Positions 6,017 to 13,794 of a stretch of DNA of 30,457 nucleotides are shown here, piece after piece. Position numbers and translations under genes: made by a program. The stretch is from Anaerolineaceae bacterium. GTDB taxonomy: Bacteria > Chloroflexota > Anaerolineae > Anaerolineales > Anaerolineaceae. How positions within the stretch are numbered: the stretch's first letter is position 1; every line of letters starts with the position of its first letter. The notes under the pieces are model-generated. The model was given only the letters and a program-made list of their open reading frames with translations. It searched no databases and was not told where the DNA came from. The stretch covers positions 1 to 30,457 of the forward strand of contig WOZA01000086.1 in the NCBI GenBank assembly GCA_011620505.1. Direction: 5' to 3'.

Positions 6017-9000
6017 CTATTCGTCATCGTCCATCATATCTTCATCGTTTTCGAAGTTTTCATCATCGTAGAGATCAAATCCACCGACTTCACTGTCCTC
6101 TAATTCATCGTCCAAGCTCTCAACCTGATCGAGCTCTTCGTTAAAGATGTCCAGTTGTTTCACAGCGATATCCGGGTTGCCGGGTTCTGCTTCCATTACC
6201 TGGTCTTCAAAACGACCAGGAACAAAGCCTGTCCCAGCCGGGATCAGCTTTCCGATGATGACGTTCTCCTTGAGCCCATACAGTGGGTCTTCCTTGGAAG
6301 AGATAGCCGCCCCAGCCAGCACCTTGATGGTGTGTTGGAAGGAGGATGCCGACAGGAACGAATCCGTGCTGAGTGATGCCTTGGACACACCGAGCAAAAC
6401 GTTTACGTAACGCGCGGGTCGCAAACCGCGAGCCACCAGGTCCTCGTTGACCTTGCGAATCTCGAGGCGATCCACCAGATCCTGCGGCAGGTATTCAGAG
6501 TCACCCGGTCGGGTGATCTGCACCTTGTTCAGCATCTTGCGGATGATGACTTCGAAATGCTTGTCGTTGATATTTTGACCCTGTGTGCGGTAAACCTGCT
6601 GAATTTCTTTCAGCAAATATAACTCGGTGGCCTCCGTGCCGTTGATCCTCAGGATGGTATGGGGGTTGAGCGGACCTTCAGTTAATTGCTCACCAGCCTT
6701 TACCATTTGACCTTCAGTGATCAACAGGCGGGATGTCGAGGGGATCTCATAATCTTCACTCAGGCGATCCTCGTATGAAACCACGACCTCACCATTTTCG
6801 ATTCGGATCTTGCCAGCATGCTCAGCGGTGATACTGGTCTCTTCGTGGGTCGCCAGGACTGTATCCTTTGTGGCCTCATCTTCGTCCTTCACCTTGATTT
6901 CCCAGCCAGCAGGGATGGCATAACGCTGCTCAACCATCTCGCTGCTTTCCACCCGCACAGTGCGGATGTCCGGATTCTTTTCTGAGACCATGATGTGAGC
7001 TTTACCGTTAATCTGAGTAATAACAGCTTCACCTCGCGGCATGCGGCGGGCTTCAAAAAGCTCCTCAACACGAGGGAGACCAGTCGTGATGTCACCACCA
7101 CCTGCCACACCACCGGTATGGAAGGTTCGCAGGGTCAGCTGCGTGCCAGGCTCGCCAATTGACTGAGCCGCGACCACACCCACCGCCGAGCCAAGATTGA
7201 CCATCTTGCCCCGACCGAGGTCCATGCCATAGCACCGGGCACAAATGCCGTGTACGAGCTCACAAGTTAATGGAGAGCGGACTTTTACCTTCTTCAGACC
7301 CTTCTCGACCAGTTTAGTGATCTGCAGACTTAGCGCTTTATTGATCATGTCGTTTGGCTCGCCAATCACTTCACCAGTGACGGGATCGATCACGCGCTCA
7401 GCCAGCAAGCGGCCATAAATGCGTTCGTTGAAAGGCTGTCCGGCTACGTCATCCTCAGAAGACACCCAAATACCTTCAACAGTGCCGCAGTCCTCGTTGT
7501 TGATGATCACGTCCTGTGCCACGTCCACCAGGCGCCGGGTCAGGTAACCTGCATCCGCCGTTCGAATGGCGGTGTCAGCCAGACCCTTGCGGGTACCGTG
7601 CGTGGAAATGAAGTATTCCAATGCAGACAGACCTTCGCGGAAGTTGGAGCGAATAGGCATGGGGATAATGCGGCCTGAGGGGTCAGCCATCAAACCACGC
7701 ATACCAGCCATCTGCGAAATCGGGCTGAAACCGCCCTTGGTCGCGCCTGAGACTGCCATGGTCGACAGGTTGCCGTTTGGATCAAGGTGCTTACGAACAG
7801 CATCTCCAACATTCCTGGTGGTTTCCTGCCAAACTTCGATTATCAGGTCATTCTGTTCCTGCTCAGTCAGTAGACCGCGCCGGAATTCCTTCTGAACGCG
7901 TTCAACCTCAAGCAGGGCGTCCTGGATCATCTCAGCCTTTTCAGGCGGGACGGTGATATCCGCGACAGCCAGGGTTGAACCGGACTGTGAAGCATAGCGG
8001 AACCCGATATCCTTGATATTGTCAGCCACCTGGGTGGTTATTTCCTGTCCATCCAGATCATAAATATCCGCAATCAGATCACGAACACCGCCTTTATCCA
8101 GTGGGATGTTTGTGAATCGCATTGATTCAGGTAGAATGTCGTTGAAAATTGCCCGCCCCACCGTGGTGTCAATAATCCGAACTTCGGGCTGCTTTAGTCG
8201 TTCATTTTGATCGTTGAAAATCGTCTTGACGCGCAGTTTGATCTTGGTGTGCACTTGCACCTGCTTGAGTTGGTAAGCCAACAAGACCTCGTCGATATCG
8301 CCAAAAACGCGCCCATCTCCCTTTTGTGGGAGGTTCTGATCCATGGTCAGGTAGTAAACACCCAAAACCATATCCTTTCCTGGGCTGATGATAGGCTCAC
8401 CACTGGCGGGTTTCAGCAAGTTCTTGCTGGCCAGCATCAGTTCGCGCGCTTCTGCCACTGCCTTACTTGAAAGCGGCACGTGCACAGCCATCTGATCGCC
8501 GTCAAAGTCCGCGTTGAAAGCGGTAGTCACCAACGGATGCAGTTGAATGGCACTGCCTTCGATCAATACTGGCTCAAAAGCCTGGATACCAAGGCGGTGC
8601 AGGGTTGGCGCGCGGTTCAGGAGCACAGGGCGATCCTTGATCACTTCTTCCAGCACTTCCCAAACCTCTGGCCGGTTGCGCTCGATGTAGCGCTTTGCGC
8701 CCTTAATGTTGGAGGTGTAGCCATGTTTATCCAGGCCAGCAATCACGAAAGGTCGGAAGAGTTCCAACGCCATCGACTTTGGCAGACCGCACTGATTTAA
8801 CTTCAGATGAGGTCCAACCACAATAACAGAACGCCCGGAATAATCCACACGTTTACCCAACAGGTTACGGCGGAAACGACCTTTCTTCCCCTTCAGCATA
8901 TCAGAAAGTGAGCGCAATTCGCGCCGACCACGGCGTGAGTACATCCGCCCTCTCTGTGAGTTATCAATCAAGGAGTCGACAGCTTCCTGGAGCATGCGTT

Positions 9001-10393
9001 TTTCGTTTCGCACGATGACATCCGGAGCACCGAGCTCAAGCAAGCGCTTCAGACGGTTGTTGCGGTTGATCACACGGCGATAAAGATCATTCAGGTCAGA
9101 AGTCGCGAATCGACCGCCATCCAGCTGTACCATTGGGCGCAGGTCCGGAGGAATGACTGGCAAAACAGTCAGGATCATCCACTCAGGTTTGTTGGTTGAG
9201 CGGCGGAAAGCCTCCACAACCTTCAGGCGGCTGGTAGCTTTCTTGCGCTTCTGCATGCTTTTAGTCGTGCGTGCTTCTTGCCAGAGACGTTCCGAAAGCG
9301 CATCCAGGTCGAGGCGGCGAAGGATATCATAAAAGGCTTCCGCACCCATGTCGGCTTTGAAGATATTTCCCCAGCGGGATTTTAACTCCCGGTAGCGCGC
9401 TTCACTCAGGAAGGTAAAAGGCTGCAATTCGTACAGCTCATCCCGATGTTGGGCATTTTGAGTTTTAGCAACCACATCCGGGTCATCCAACTGGCTGCGT
9501 AAGTCTTCCATCACCAGCTCAGCTTTAGCGCGGATTTCTTCTTTCTGAATTCTGTATTGTTCAGTTTTTTCAGCGCGCTCTTTCTTCAGATCGGTTTCAA
9601 GGATTTCCATCCTTTCCTTCACGACCTTCTGCACACGCGAGATGTGTTTGGCTGTGACTTCCTCGCCAACTTCCACGATGGTCTGATTGCCGCCGTCCAG
9701 TTCAAAGTTGATCGCCTTACGTACGGTCTTTCCGGTTTTTTCCCGCAATTCCCGCTCCAGACTCTGACCCTGCTGAATGACAGGCTCAAACAAGCTTGCC
9801 ACCTTCTCGTCATATTCCTTGTTGATTTGTTCGATTTGTGCGTCAAGGTCCTTCAGCTCGCGATCGCGCTGCTTCTTGGCTTCAGCGATCTCGCCATTTA
9901 CCTTGGCGATCAGTTCACGCTCTGACAGGCTGATCTCATCTTCCAAACGTTTGAGAGCCTTCTGACGACCATCATCATCCACGTAAGTGATGATGTATTG
10001 GGCGAAGTACAGCACCCGGTCCAGATTCCGGCGGGAGATGTCAAGCAATAGACCAAGATAGGATGGGATGCGGCGGGTATACCAGATATGCGCCACAGGG
10101 GCTGCTAATCCGATGTGCCCCATGCGTTCGCGCCGCACGGAAGAGCGGGTTACTTCAACACCGCACTTTTCACAGATAATTCCTTTGTAGCGCGGGTTTT
10201 TGTACTTGCCGCAGTAGCACTGCCAGTCGCGCGTCGGTCCAAAGATTGCTTCGCAAAACAGGCCGTCTTTTTCCGGTCGCAAACGTCGATAGTTAATTGT
10301 TTCAGGTTTGAGAACTTCTCCATAAGACCAGCTTTTAATGACCTCTGGAGATGCCAGGTTGATCCGAAGAGCTTTCATACTAGTTGTTTCCAC
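6017..10393 (-). CDS. rpoC: RNA polymerase subunit beta'
   Basis: This 1458-residue catalytic subunit of RNA polymerase is full length. The first zinc site is Cys59, Cys61, Cys74 and Cys77. The active-site Mg-binding motif NADFDGDQMAVH is at 627-638, the bridge helix region (SGATKGGFSPISQMAG) starts near 882, the second zinc site is Cys969, Cys1044, Cys1051 and Cys1054, and the trigger-loop region QSIGEPGTQLTLRTFHTGG is at 1077-1095. Residues about 145-320, between the zinc domain and the clamp, form a highly charged insertion predicted as coiled coil, absent from E. coli. The last 45 or so residues are very acidic. The start is GTG at 10393, because AGGAGG (10404-10399) is 5 bases upstream; the downstream ATG (codon 6) is too far from it. 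rpoB is not adjacent: the upstream gene is a histidine kinase. Confidence 0.98.
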   Translation of the reverse strand: METTSMKALRINLASPEVIKSWSYGEVLKPETINYRRLRPEKDGLFCEAIFGPTRDWQCYCGKYKNPRYKGIICEKCGVEVTRSSVRRERMGHIGLAAPVAHIWYTRRIPSYLGLLLDISRRNLDRVLYFAQYIITYVDDDGRQKALKRLEDEISLSERELIAKVNGEIAEAKKQRDRELKDLDAQIEQINKEYDEKVASLFEPVIQQGQSLERELREKTGKTVRKAINFELDGGNQTIVEVGEEVTAKHISRVQKVVKERMEILETDLKKERAEKTEQYRIQKEEIRAKAELVMEDLRSQLDDPDVVAKTQNAQHRDELYELQPFTFLSEARYRELKSRWGNIFKADMGAEAFYDILRRLDLDALSERLWQEARTTKSMQKRKKATSRLKVVEAFRRSTNKPEWMILTVLPVIPPDLRPMVQLDGGRFATSDLNDLYRRVINRNNRLKRLLELGAPDVIVRNEKRMLQEAVDSLIDNSQRGRMYSRRGRRELRSLSDMLKGKKGRFRRNLLGKRVDYSGRSVIVVGPHLKLNQCGLPKSMALELFRPFVIAGLDKHGYTSNIKGAKRYIERNRPEVWEVLEEVIKDRPVLLNRAPTLHRLGIQAFEPVLIEGSAIQLHPLVTTAFNADFDGDQMAVHVPLSSKAVAEARELMLASKNLLKPASGEPIISPGKDMVLGVYYLTMDQNLPQKGDGRVFGDIDEVLLAYQLKQVQVHTKIKLRVKTIFNDQNERLKQPEVRIIDTTVGRAIFNDILPESMRFTNIPLDKGGVRDLIADIYDLDGQEITTQVADNIKDIGFRYASQSGSTLAVADITVPPEKAEMIQDALLEVERVQKEFRRGLLTEQEQNDLIIEVWQETTRNVGDAVRKHLDPNGNLSTMAVSGATKGGFSPISQMAGMRGLMADPSGRIIPMPIRSNFREGLSALEYFISTHGTRKGLADTAIRTADAGYLTRRLVDVAQDVIINNEDCGTVEGIWVSSEDDVAGQPFNERIYGRLLAERVIDPVTGEVIGEPNDMINKALSLQITKLVEKGLKKVKVRSPLTCELVHGICARCYGMDLGRGKMVNLGSAVGVVAAQSIGEPGTQLTLRTFHTGGVAGGGDITTGLPRVEELFEARRMPRGEAVITQINGKAHIMVSEKNPDIRTVRVESSEMVEQRYAIPAGWEIKVKDEDEATKDTVLATHEETSITAEHAGKIRIENGEVVVSYEDRLSEDYEIPSTSRLLITEGQMVKAGEQLTEGPLNPHTILRINGTEATELYLLKEIQQVYRTQGQNINDKHFEVIIRKMLNKVQITRPGDSEYLPQDLVDRLEIRKVNEDLVARGLRPARYVNVLLGVSKASLSTDSFLSASSFQHTIKVLAGAAISSKEDPLYGLKENVIIGKLIPAGTGFVPGRFEDQVMEAEPGNPDIAVKQLDIFNEELDQVESLDDELEDSEVGGFDLYDDENFENDEDMMDDDE

Positions 10394-10429
10394 TCATACC
10401 TCCTGATGTAGACGAGGGCTTTAAGACAC

Positions 10430-10462
10430 AAAAAAGCGCTGGAAAGTAGGTTTCCAGTGTTT
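10430..10462 (-). terminator. Intrinsic terminator in the rpoC leader (possible attenuator)
   Basis: On the minus strand a 12-bp stem pairs 10462-10451 with 10445-10434 (two G-U wobbles) around a 5-base loop and runs into six consecutive T (10435-10430). It lies downstream of the strong rpoC promoter and upstream of the rpoC RBS, so transcripts from that promoter must pass it. It may also end histidine-kinase transcripts. I see no promoter between this hairpin and the rpoC start. Confidence 0.85.
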
Positions 10463-10500
10463 CTTAGTTTGTCTCTCCAATACAATTCACGCAAATAATT

Positions 10501-10530
10501 ATTATAATAACAAACCACTTGATTTGTCAA
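10501..10530 (-). promoter_or_regulatory. Consensus sigma70 promoter for rpoC
   Basis: On the minus strand TTGACA (10530-10525) and TATAAT (10506-10501) are both perfect consensus hexamers, separated by 18 bases. The TTGACA contains the TGA stop of the histidine kinase (10529-10527). Initiation near 10494 would give a leader of about 100 bases that includes the hairpin at 10462-10430 and the AGGAGG at 10404-10399. Confidence 0.8.
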
Positions 10531-12914
10531 GTCTTTTTTGGTTCAATTTTGTGCAGTGGAAGATCCAAATAAAAGGTGCTGCCCTCACCCAACGTGCTCT
10601 TTACGCTCACATTTCCTCCATGTTTGTCTGCAACCGACTTAACGATCGCCAGCCCTAACCCTTGACCGCGATTTTCGTACGCCAGATCATCATCCACATG
10701 GAAAAAGCGGGTGAATAATTTGGGTTGATCCAATGGCGCGATGCCTTTCCCATTGTCCTTGACGGCAATATGCATCCAACTTGAATCGCGTTCAGCGCTG
10801 ACCAACACGCTTTCTCCTCGTGGAGAGAACTTGATCGCATTTTCGATCAGGTTATAAAGTGCTTGCTGGATCATAACCTGATCAGCGGAAATGTAGGGGC
10901 TTTTCAAACCGCCGTAATCCACGTTCAGGCTGATCTTTTTCTGCTGCGCCTGGACGCCCAGGAGTTTGATCGTGTCATCAATGGTGTCCTGTATGCTGAA
11001 AGTAGTATAGACCAGCAACCCATCGCTGTCCAGTCTTTCAAGGTTCAAAACCTTGTCCACCAACCGTGTCATGGAGTCGATTCCCGCATCGATTTTATCG
11101 ACATACTTGCGCTGTTCCGGGCTCAGTTTGCCTATATTAGACAGTAACTTGGTGTGGCCTTTCATCAGCCAGAGCGGTGCTCGAAGATCGTGGCTGATGT
11201 TGCTGACAAATTCATTCTTTTGACTGTTCAACTGCTGCAGCCAGCTTGTATCCCGCAGCAAAACCACTTCACCCTGCCGTTCCTGATCGCCTTCAAGCGG
11301 AAATCGCAGCACCTCGTAAGTCTTATTTCCGTCAAGCTGCAGGGTCTTCAACTCAGTACTCTTCTTATCCCTGCCGAGGATACTTTTGAGCTTTTCGTTC
11401 ACAATGCGTACTTCACTGCCCTTTTTGCCAATGAGAGCTTCGCCTTTGTCGCTTGCTTCATTCGCGGCCGTGTTACTGAACTGAATTTGCTCATCCTTAT
11501 TGAGGACCAACATCGGATCGGGAAAAGCATTAAATGCCAAACTCAACCAGCCTTTTTCGTTTTGAACCTTGGAAATTTGCTCTTTTGTGCTTATGGCTGC
11601 CGAGGCGCGGTAAGCCAACTGCTGGTAGAACTGGATGTCTTCCTGGTCGAACCAATGGTTTTGTTCAAACCCGACCCAAAGCACCCCCTGCGAATTGCCA
11701 TTACCGCGTAATTGCAAGGCGGCTATGGATTGTGGATGGGGAGTTCCTGAGGTCAGGCCAAAGTATTGATCCACTTTGAGATCACTCAGGATTAACTGAT
11801 CTTGATCACCGATTTTTTCGATGATCAGCACATCCAGGTAAGCATAAAGCCTTGTATTTTCTCCCTGCCCCAGGCGCAGGCGCATCTCGCCCCGCCGGGT
11901 TTCGGGCGACTTGTCCAGCAAGATAAGTCGTGCCGAGGAGGCATCCCGGGTTAGTGCCGCCCGCAAAATCGAGGAAAGCACCAAATCATAGCCTTCCCGC
12001 GAGTAATGCGATGGGTCGACTGAAAGCAACCTTGCCTGGGTATCATTGCGCGTCTGCAGGTTAACCCGCAGCTTTTCCAGAGCCGTAAAAAGCGCCTTCT
12101 CGCTGCCAGAGAGCGCCGCAGGTGGGATTTGTTCCTCGTAGTCGCCATTGGTCAGTTCCTGGATGCGTTCCATCACTTTATCGTAAGGATTGGAGGAGGG
12201 TAATGCCTTGATGAAATCCATGGGATGCCAATCGGAATTCAACCAGTAAACGAATGCCCAAACGATTGAAGAACTGAGCAGCACCTCCGGCACGCGGCTT
12301 ACCACCAGGATCAGGATCTGCTCCAGGATTGCCACCACGCTTCGTTCACCGTAGACAAACGCATGGGTAAACTGGATCAGAATGATCACCGGGATAGTCC
12401 ACAAAAATGAGCGGATTACCTGTACCACGGTATGCTGCTTCCAGTCGCTTTGCCATTGCGGCTTCATGCGTGCCAGCGTCCAGGCAAAAGCTATCGCAAG
12501 ACTCGCATAGAAGAACATCCCCATCGGGTCCTGACCCAAACGAAAATACTGAATTAAACCAGTGCCAACTCCCAGGATCACTGCCGGCAAAGGTCCCACA
12601 AGCCCAACCGCCAGTAAAACTGGCAGAGCGCTCAGGATCATGATAATTGGCTGGGCTATTTCTCCAGTTAACGTCAGGAGTTTCCCGTCAAAAGGCCTGA
12701 AACTTAAAAAAACGAGCGGAAAAATCAGCAAAGCCAGAAAAATGAACCACTTTACTTCTGTCAGCGAGTAGTACGCATCCCATCGCTGCAATTTCCAGAT
12801 TGCCAAACCTGTGCCTATTGCCAGCAAGGCAGGCAAAATCCAGACTATCCCCCGCATTTCAGCAGCAGGCAATTGGTCGAGGAAACTAATCAGGGTAGAT
12901 GCTGGCAGAAACAT
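10527..12914 (-). CDS. Membrane sensor histidine kinase with PAS-type domain
   Basis: This 795-residue sensor kinase, counted from the ATG at 12914, probably has six or seven membrane helices in the first 230 residues. A cytoplasmic region with a GAF-like segment (about 300-445) and a PAS-like segment (about 455-560, around LAFNAFPDPMLVLNKD) follows. The kinase core has HisKA with the phospho-acceptor His575 in NISHDLRAPL, the N box NLIENAIKF (about 688), G1 box DNGKGI (about 720) and G2 box GQGLGLAIV (about 750), so it should be active. The signal is unknown. No response regulator is adjacent, so it is an orphan kinase here. The frame is open to ATG 12956, but an extended -10 (12932-12924) lies between the two ATGs, favouring 12914 and a near-leaderless mRNA. 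Confidence 0.93.
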   Translation of the reverse strand: MFLPASTLISFLDQLPAAEMRGIVWILPALLAIGTGLAIWKLQRWDAYYSLTEVKWFIFLALLIFPLVFLSFRPFDGKLLTLTGEIAQPIIMILSALPVLLAVGLVGPLPAVILGVGTGLIQYFRLGQDPMGMFFYASLAIAFAWTLARMKPQWQSDWKQHTVVQVIRSFLWTIPVIILIQFTHAFVYGERSVVAILEQILILVVSRVPEVLLSSSIVWAFVYWLNSDWHPMDFIKALPSSNPYDKVMERIQELTNGDYEEQIPPAALSGSEKALFTALEKLRVNLQTRNDTQARLLSVDPSHYSREGYDLVLSSILRAALTRDASSARLILLDKSPETRRGEMRLRLGQGENTRLYAYLDVLIIEKIGDQDQLILSDLKVDQYFGLTSGTPHPQSIAALQLRGNGNSQGVLWVGFEQNHWFDQEDIQFYQQLAYRASAAISTKEQISKVQNEKGWLSLAFNAFPDPMLVLNKDEQIQFSNTAANEASDKGEALIGKKGSEVRIVNEKLKSILGRDKKSTELKTLQLDGNKTYEVLRFPLEGDQERQGEVVLLRDTSWLQQLNSQKNEFVSNISHDLRAPLWLMKGHTKLLSNIGKLSPEQRKYVDKIDAGIDSMTRLVDKVLNLERLDSDGLLVYTTFSIQDTIDDTIKLLGVQAQQKKISLNVDYGGLKSPYISADQVMIQQALYNLIENAIKFSPRGESVLVSAERDSSWMHIAVKDNGKGIAPLDQPKLFTRFFHVDDDLAYENRGQGLGLAIVKSVADKHGGNVSVKSTLGEGSTFYLDLPLHKIEPKKT

Positions 12915-12923
12915 GTCGAATAA

Positions 12924-12932
12924 ATTATAGCA
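12924..12932 (-). promoter_or_regulatory. Extended -10 promoter of the histidine kinase
   Basis: The minus strand reads TGC-TATAAT (12932 down to 12924), a perfect extended -10 whose hexamer ends 9 bases before ATG 12914. Transcription would start 2-3 bases upstream of that ATG, so the mRNA would be almost leaderless. No Shine-Dalgarno is needed or seen. There is no recognisable -35. Confidence 0.55.
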
Positions 12933-12997
12933 TGCCTCCGCCTTACCCCCAGTCATTTTTCATGATTCTGAGGATGGTTTAATCTTTTTTCTTACCG

Positions 12998-13019
12998 AAA
13001 AATGCGAACCCTCGTCCGC
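12998..13019 (-). terminator. Intrinsic terminator after cmk
   Basis: On the minus strand GCGGAC pairs with GTTCGC (13019-13014 with 13009-13004, one G-U pair) around a GAGG loop, followed by A and five T (13002-12998). It is 72 bases past the cmk stop and would end the long lepA-to-cmk transcript. The stem is short, so the strength is uncertain. Confidence 0.6.
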
Positions 13020-13029
13020 TTCATTTTCT

Positions 13030-13057
13030 CAACAAACACCGATCAACAAACACCGAT
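13030..13057. repeat. Tandem 14-bp repeat, two copies
   Basis: CAACAAACACCGAT occurs twice in direct head-to-tail order, at 13030-13043 and 13044-13057. It lies between the cmk stop and the cmk terminator, about 115 bases upstream of the histidine-kinase promoter. The two copies are identical. No function is evident; it may be a small tandem duplication or a binding site. Confidence 0.8.
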
Positions 13058-13090
13058 CATAAACATCCGACCATTTTGGAGATAAACTCA

Positions 13091-13792
13091 TTACCCCCGC
13101 TTTTCGAGGAGCTCCATCACGGTCTCAACAACATCATACACCGTCATGTTGTCCGAATTGATAATCACCGCGTCTTCAGCCGCCTTCAAAGGCGCAACTG
13201 CCCTCCCCGAGTCGATTTCATCGCGGTGGCGCAGCGAATCAACCACGTCCTCCAGGCAGGCATCTTTGCCGTGGCTGAGATCCTCAATGTATCGGCGCTG
13301 CGCTCTGACTTCCACAGAGGCATCCAGGTAGATCTTCAATTCAGCATCAGGCAGCACTACCGTGCCAATATCCCGCCCGATCATCACGATCTTTCCCTTT
13401 TCAGCAATCTTTCGCTGCTGACGGGTCATCGCCTTACGCACACCCGGGTATGCCGATACCTCTGAGACCACCGCGTTCACAGCTGCAGTACGGATGTCCC
13501 AGGTGTGGTCTTCCCCATTGATCATGACATCAAACTGACGCCCGTCCTGGCTGCTGTCTGGCAGGATGTCAATATCAATTCGCTCAGCCAAACTCGTCAC
13601 TGCCGCCTCATCAGCAATATCAATGCCCTCTCTCAGAGCCTGAAACGCCACTGCCCGATACATAATGCCCGTGTCGAGGCACATGTATCCAATTTTGTTA
13701 GCCACCAAGGTTCCGATGGTTGTTTTCCCCGAGGCTGCTGGTCCATCAATGGCAATATTTCTGGGCAGGTGTTGTAGTTTTTGCTGACACAT
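13091..13792 (-). CDS. cmk: Cytidylate kinase
   Basis: This 233-residue cytosolic enzyme transfers the ATP gamma phosphate to CMP or dCMP. The P-loop GPAASGKT is at residues 17-24, followed by the LDTGIMYRA substrate motif, GRDIGTVV and the C-terminal RDEIDSGRAVAPLKAAEDAV block, all standard for bacterial CMP kinase, and the length is normal. The ATG at 13792 is preferred over GTG 13831, since the latter adds 13 residues lying within the upstream gene and the usual family start is only a few residues before the P-loop strand. The ATG is 2 bases after the stop of the upstream GT-C-like gene. It is the last gene of the lepA train and is followed by a terminator. Confidence 0.95.
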   Translation of the reverse strand: MCQQKLQHLPRNIAIDGPAASGKTTIGTLVANKIGYMCLDTGIMYRAVAFQALREGIDIADEAAVTSLAERIDIDILPDSSQDGRQFDVMINGEDHTWDIRTAAVNAVVSEVSAYPGVRKAMTRQQRKIAEKGKIVMIGRDIGTVVLPDAELKIYLDASVEVRAQRRYIEDLSHGKDACLEDVVDSLRHRDEIDSGRAVAPLKAAEDAVIINSDNMTVYDVVETVMELLEKRG

Positions 13793-13794
13793 CG

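Noticed and set aside
9557..9925. 122-residue plus-strand frame antisense to rpoC
   Set aside because: Mirror frame of the conserved rpoC coding region, without RBS or recognisable domain.
10464..10490. 8-codon GTG leader peptide before the rpoC hairpin
   Set aside because: No RBS and no run of a regulatory amino acid; a frame this short is expected by chance. Mentioned only with the attenuator finding.
12915..12956. Longer histidine-kinase start at ATG 12956
   Set aside because: A perfect extended -10 lies between the two ATGs and no RBS precedes 12956. Not excluded if a second upstream promoter exists.
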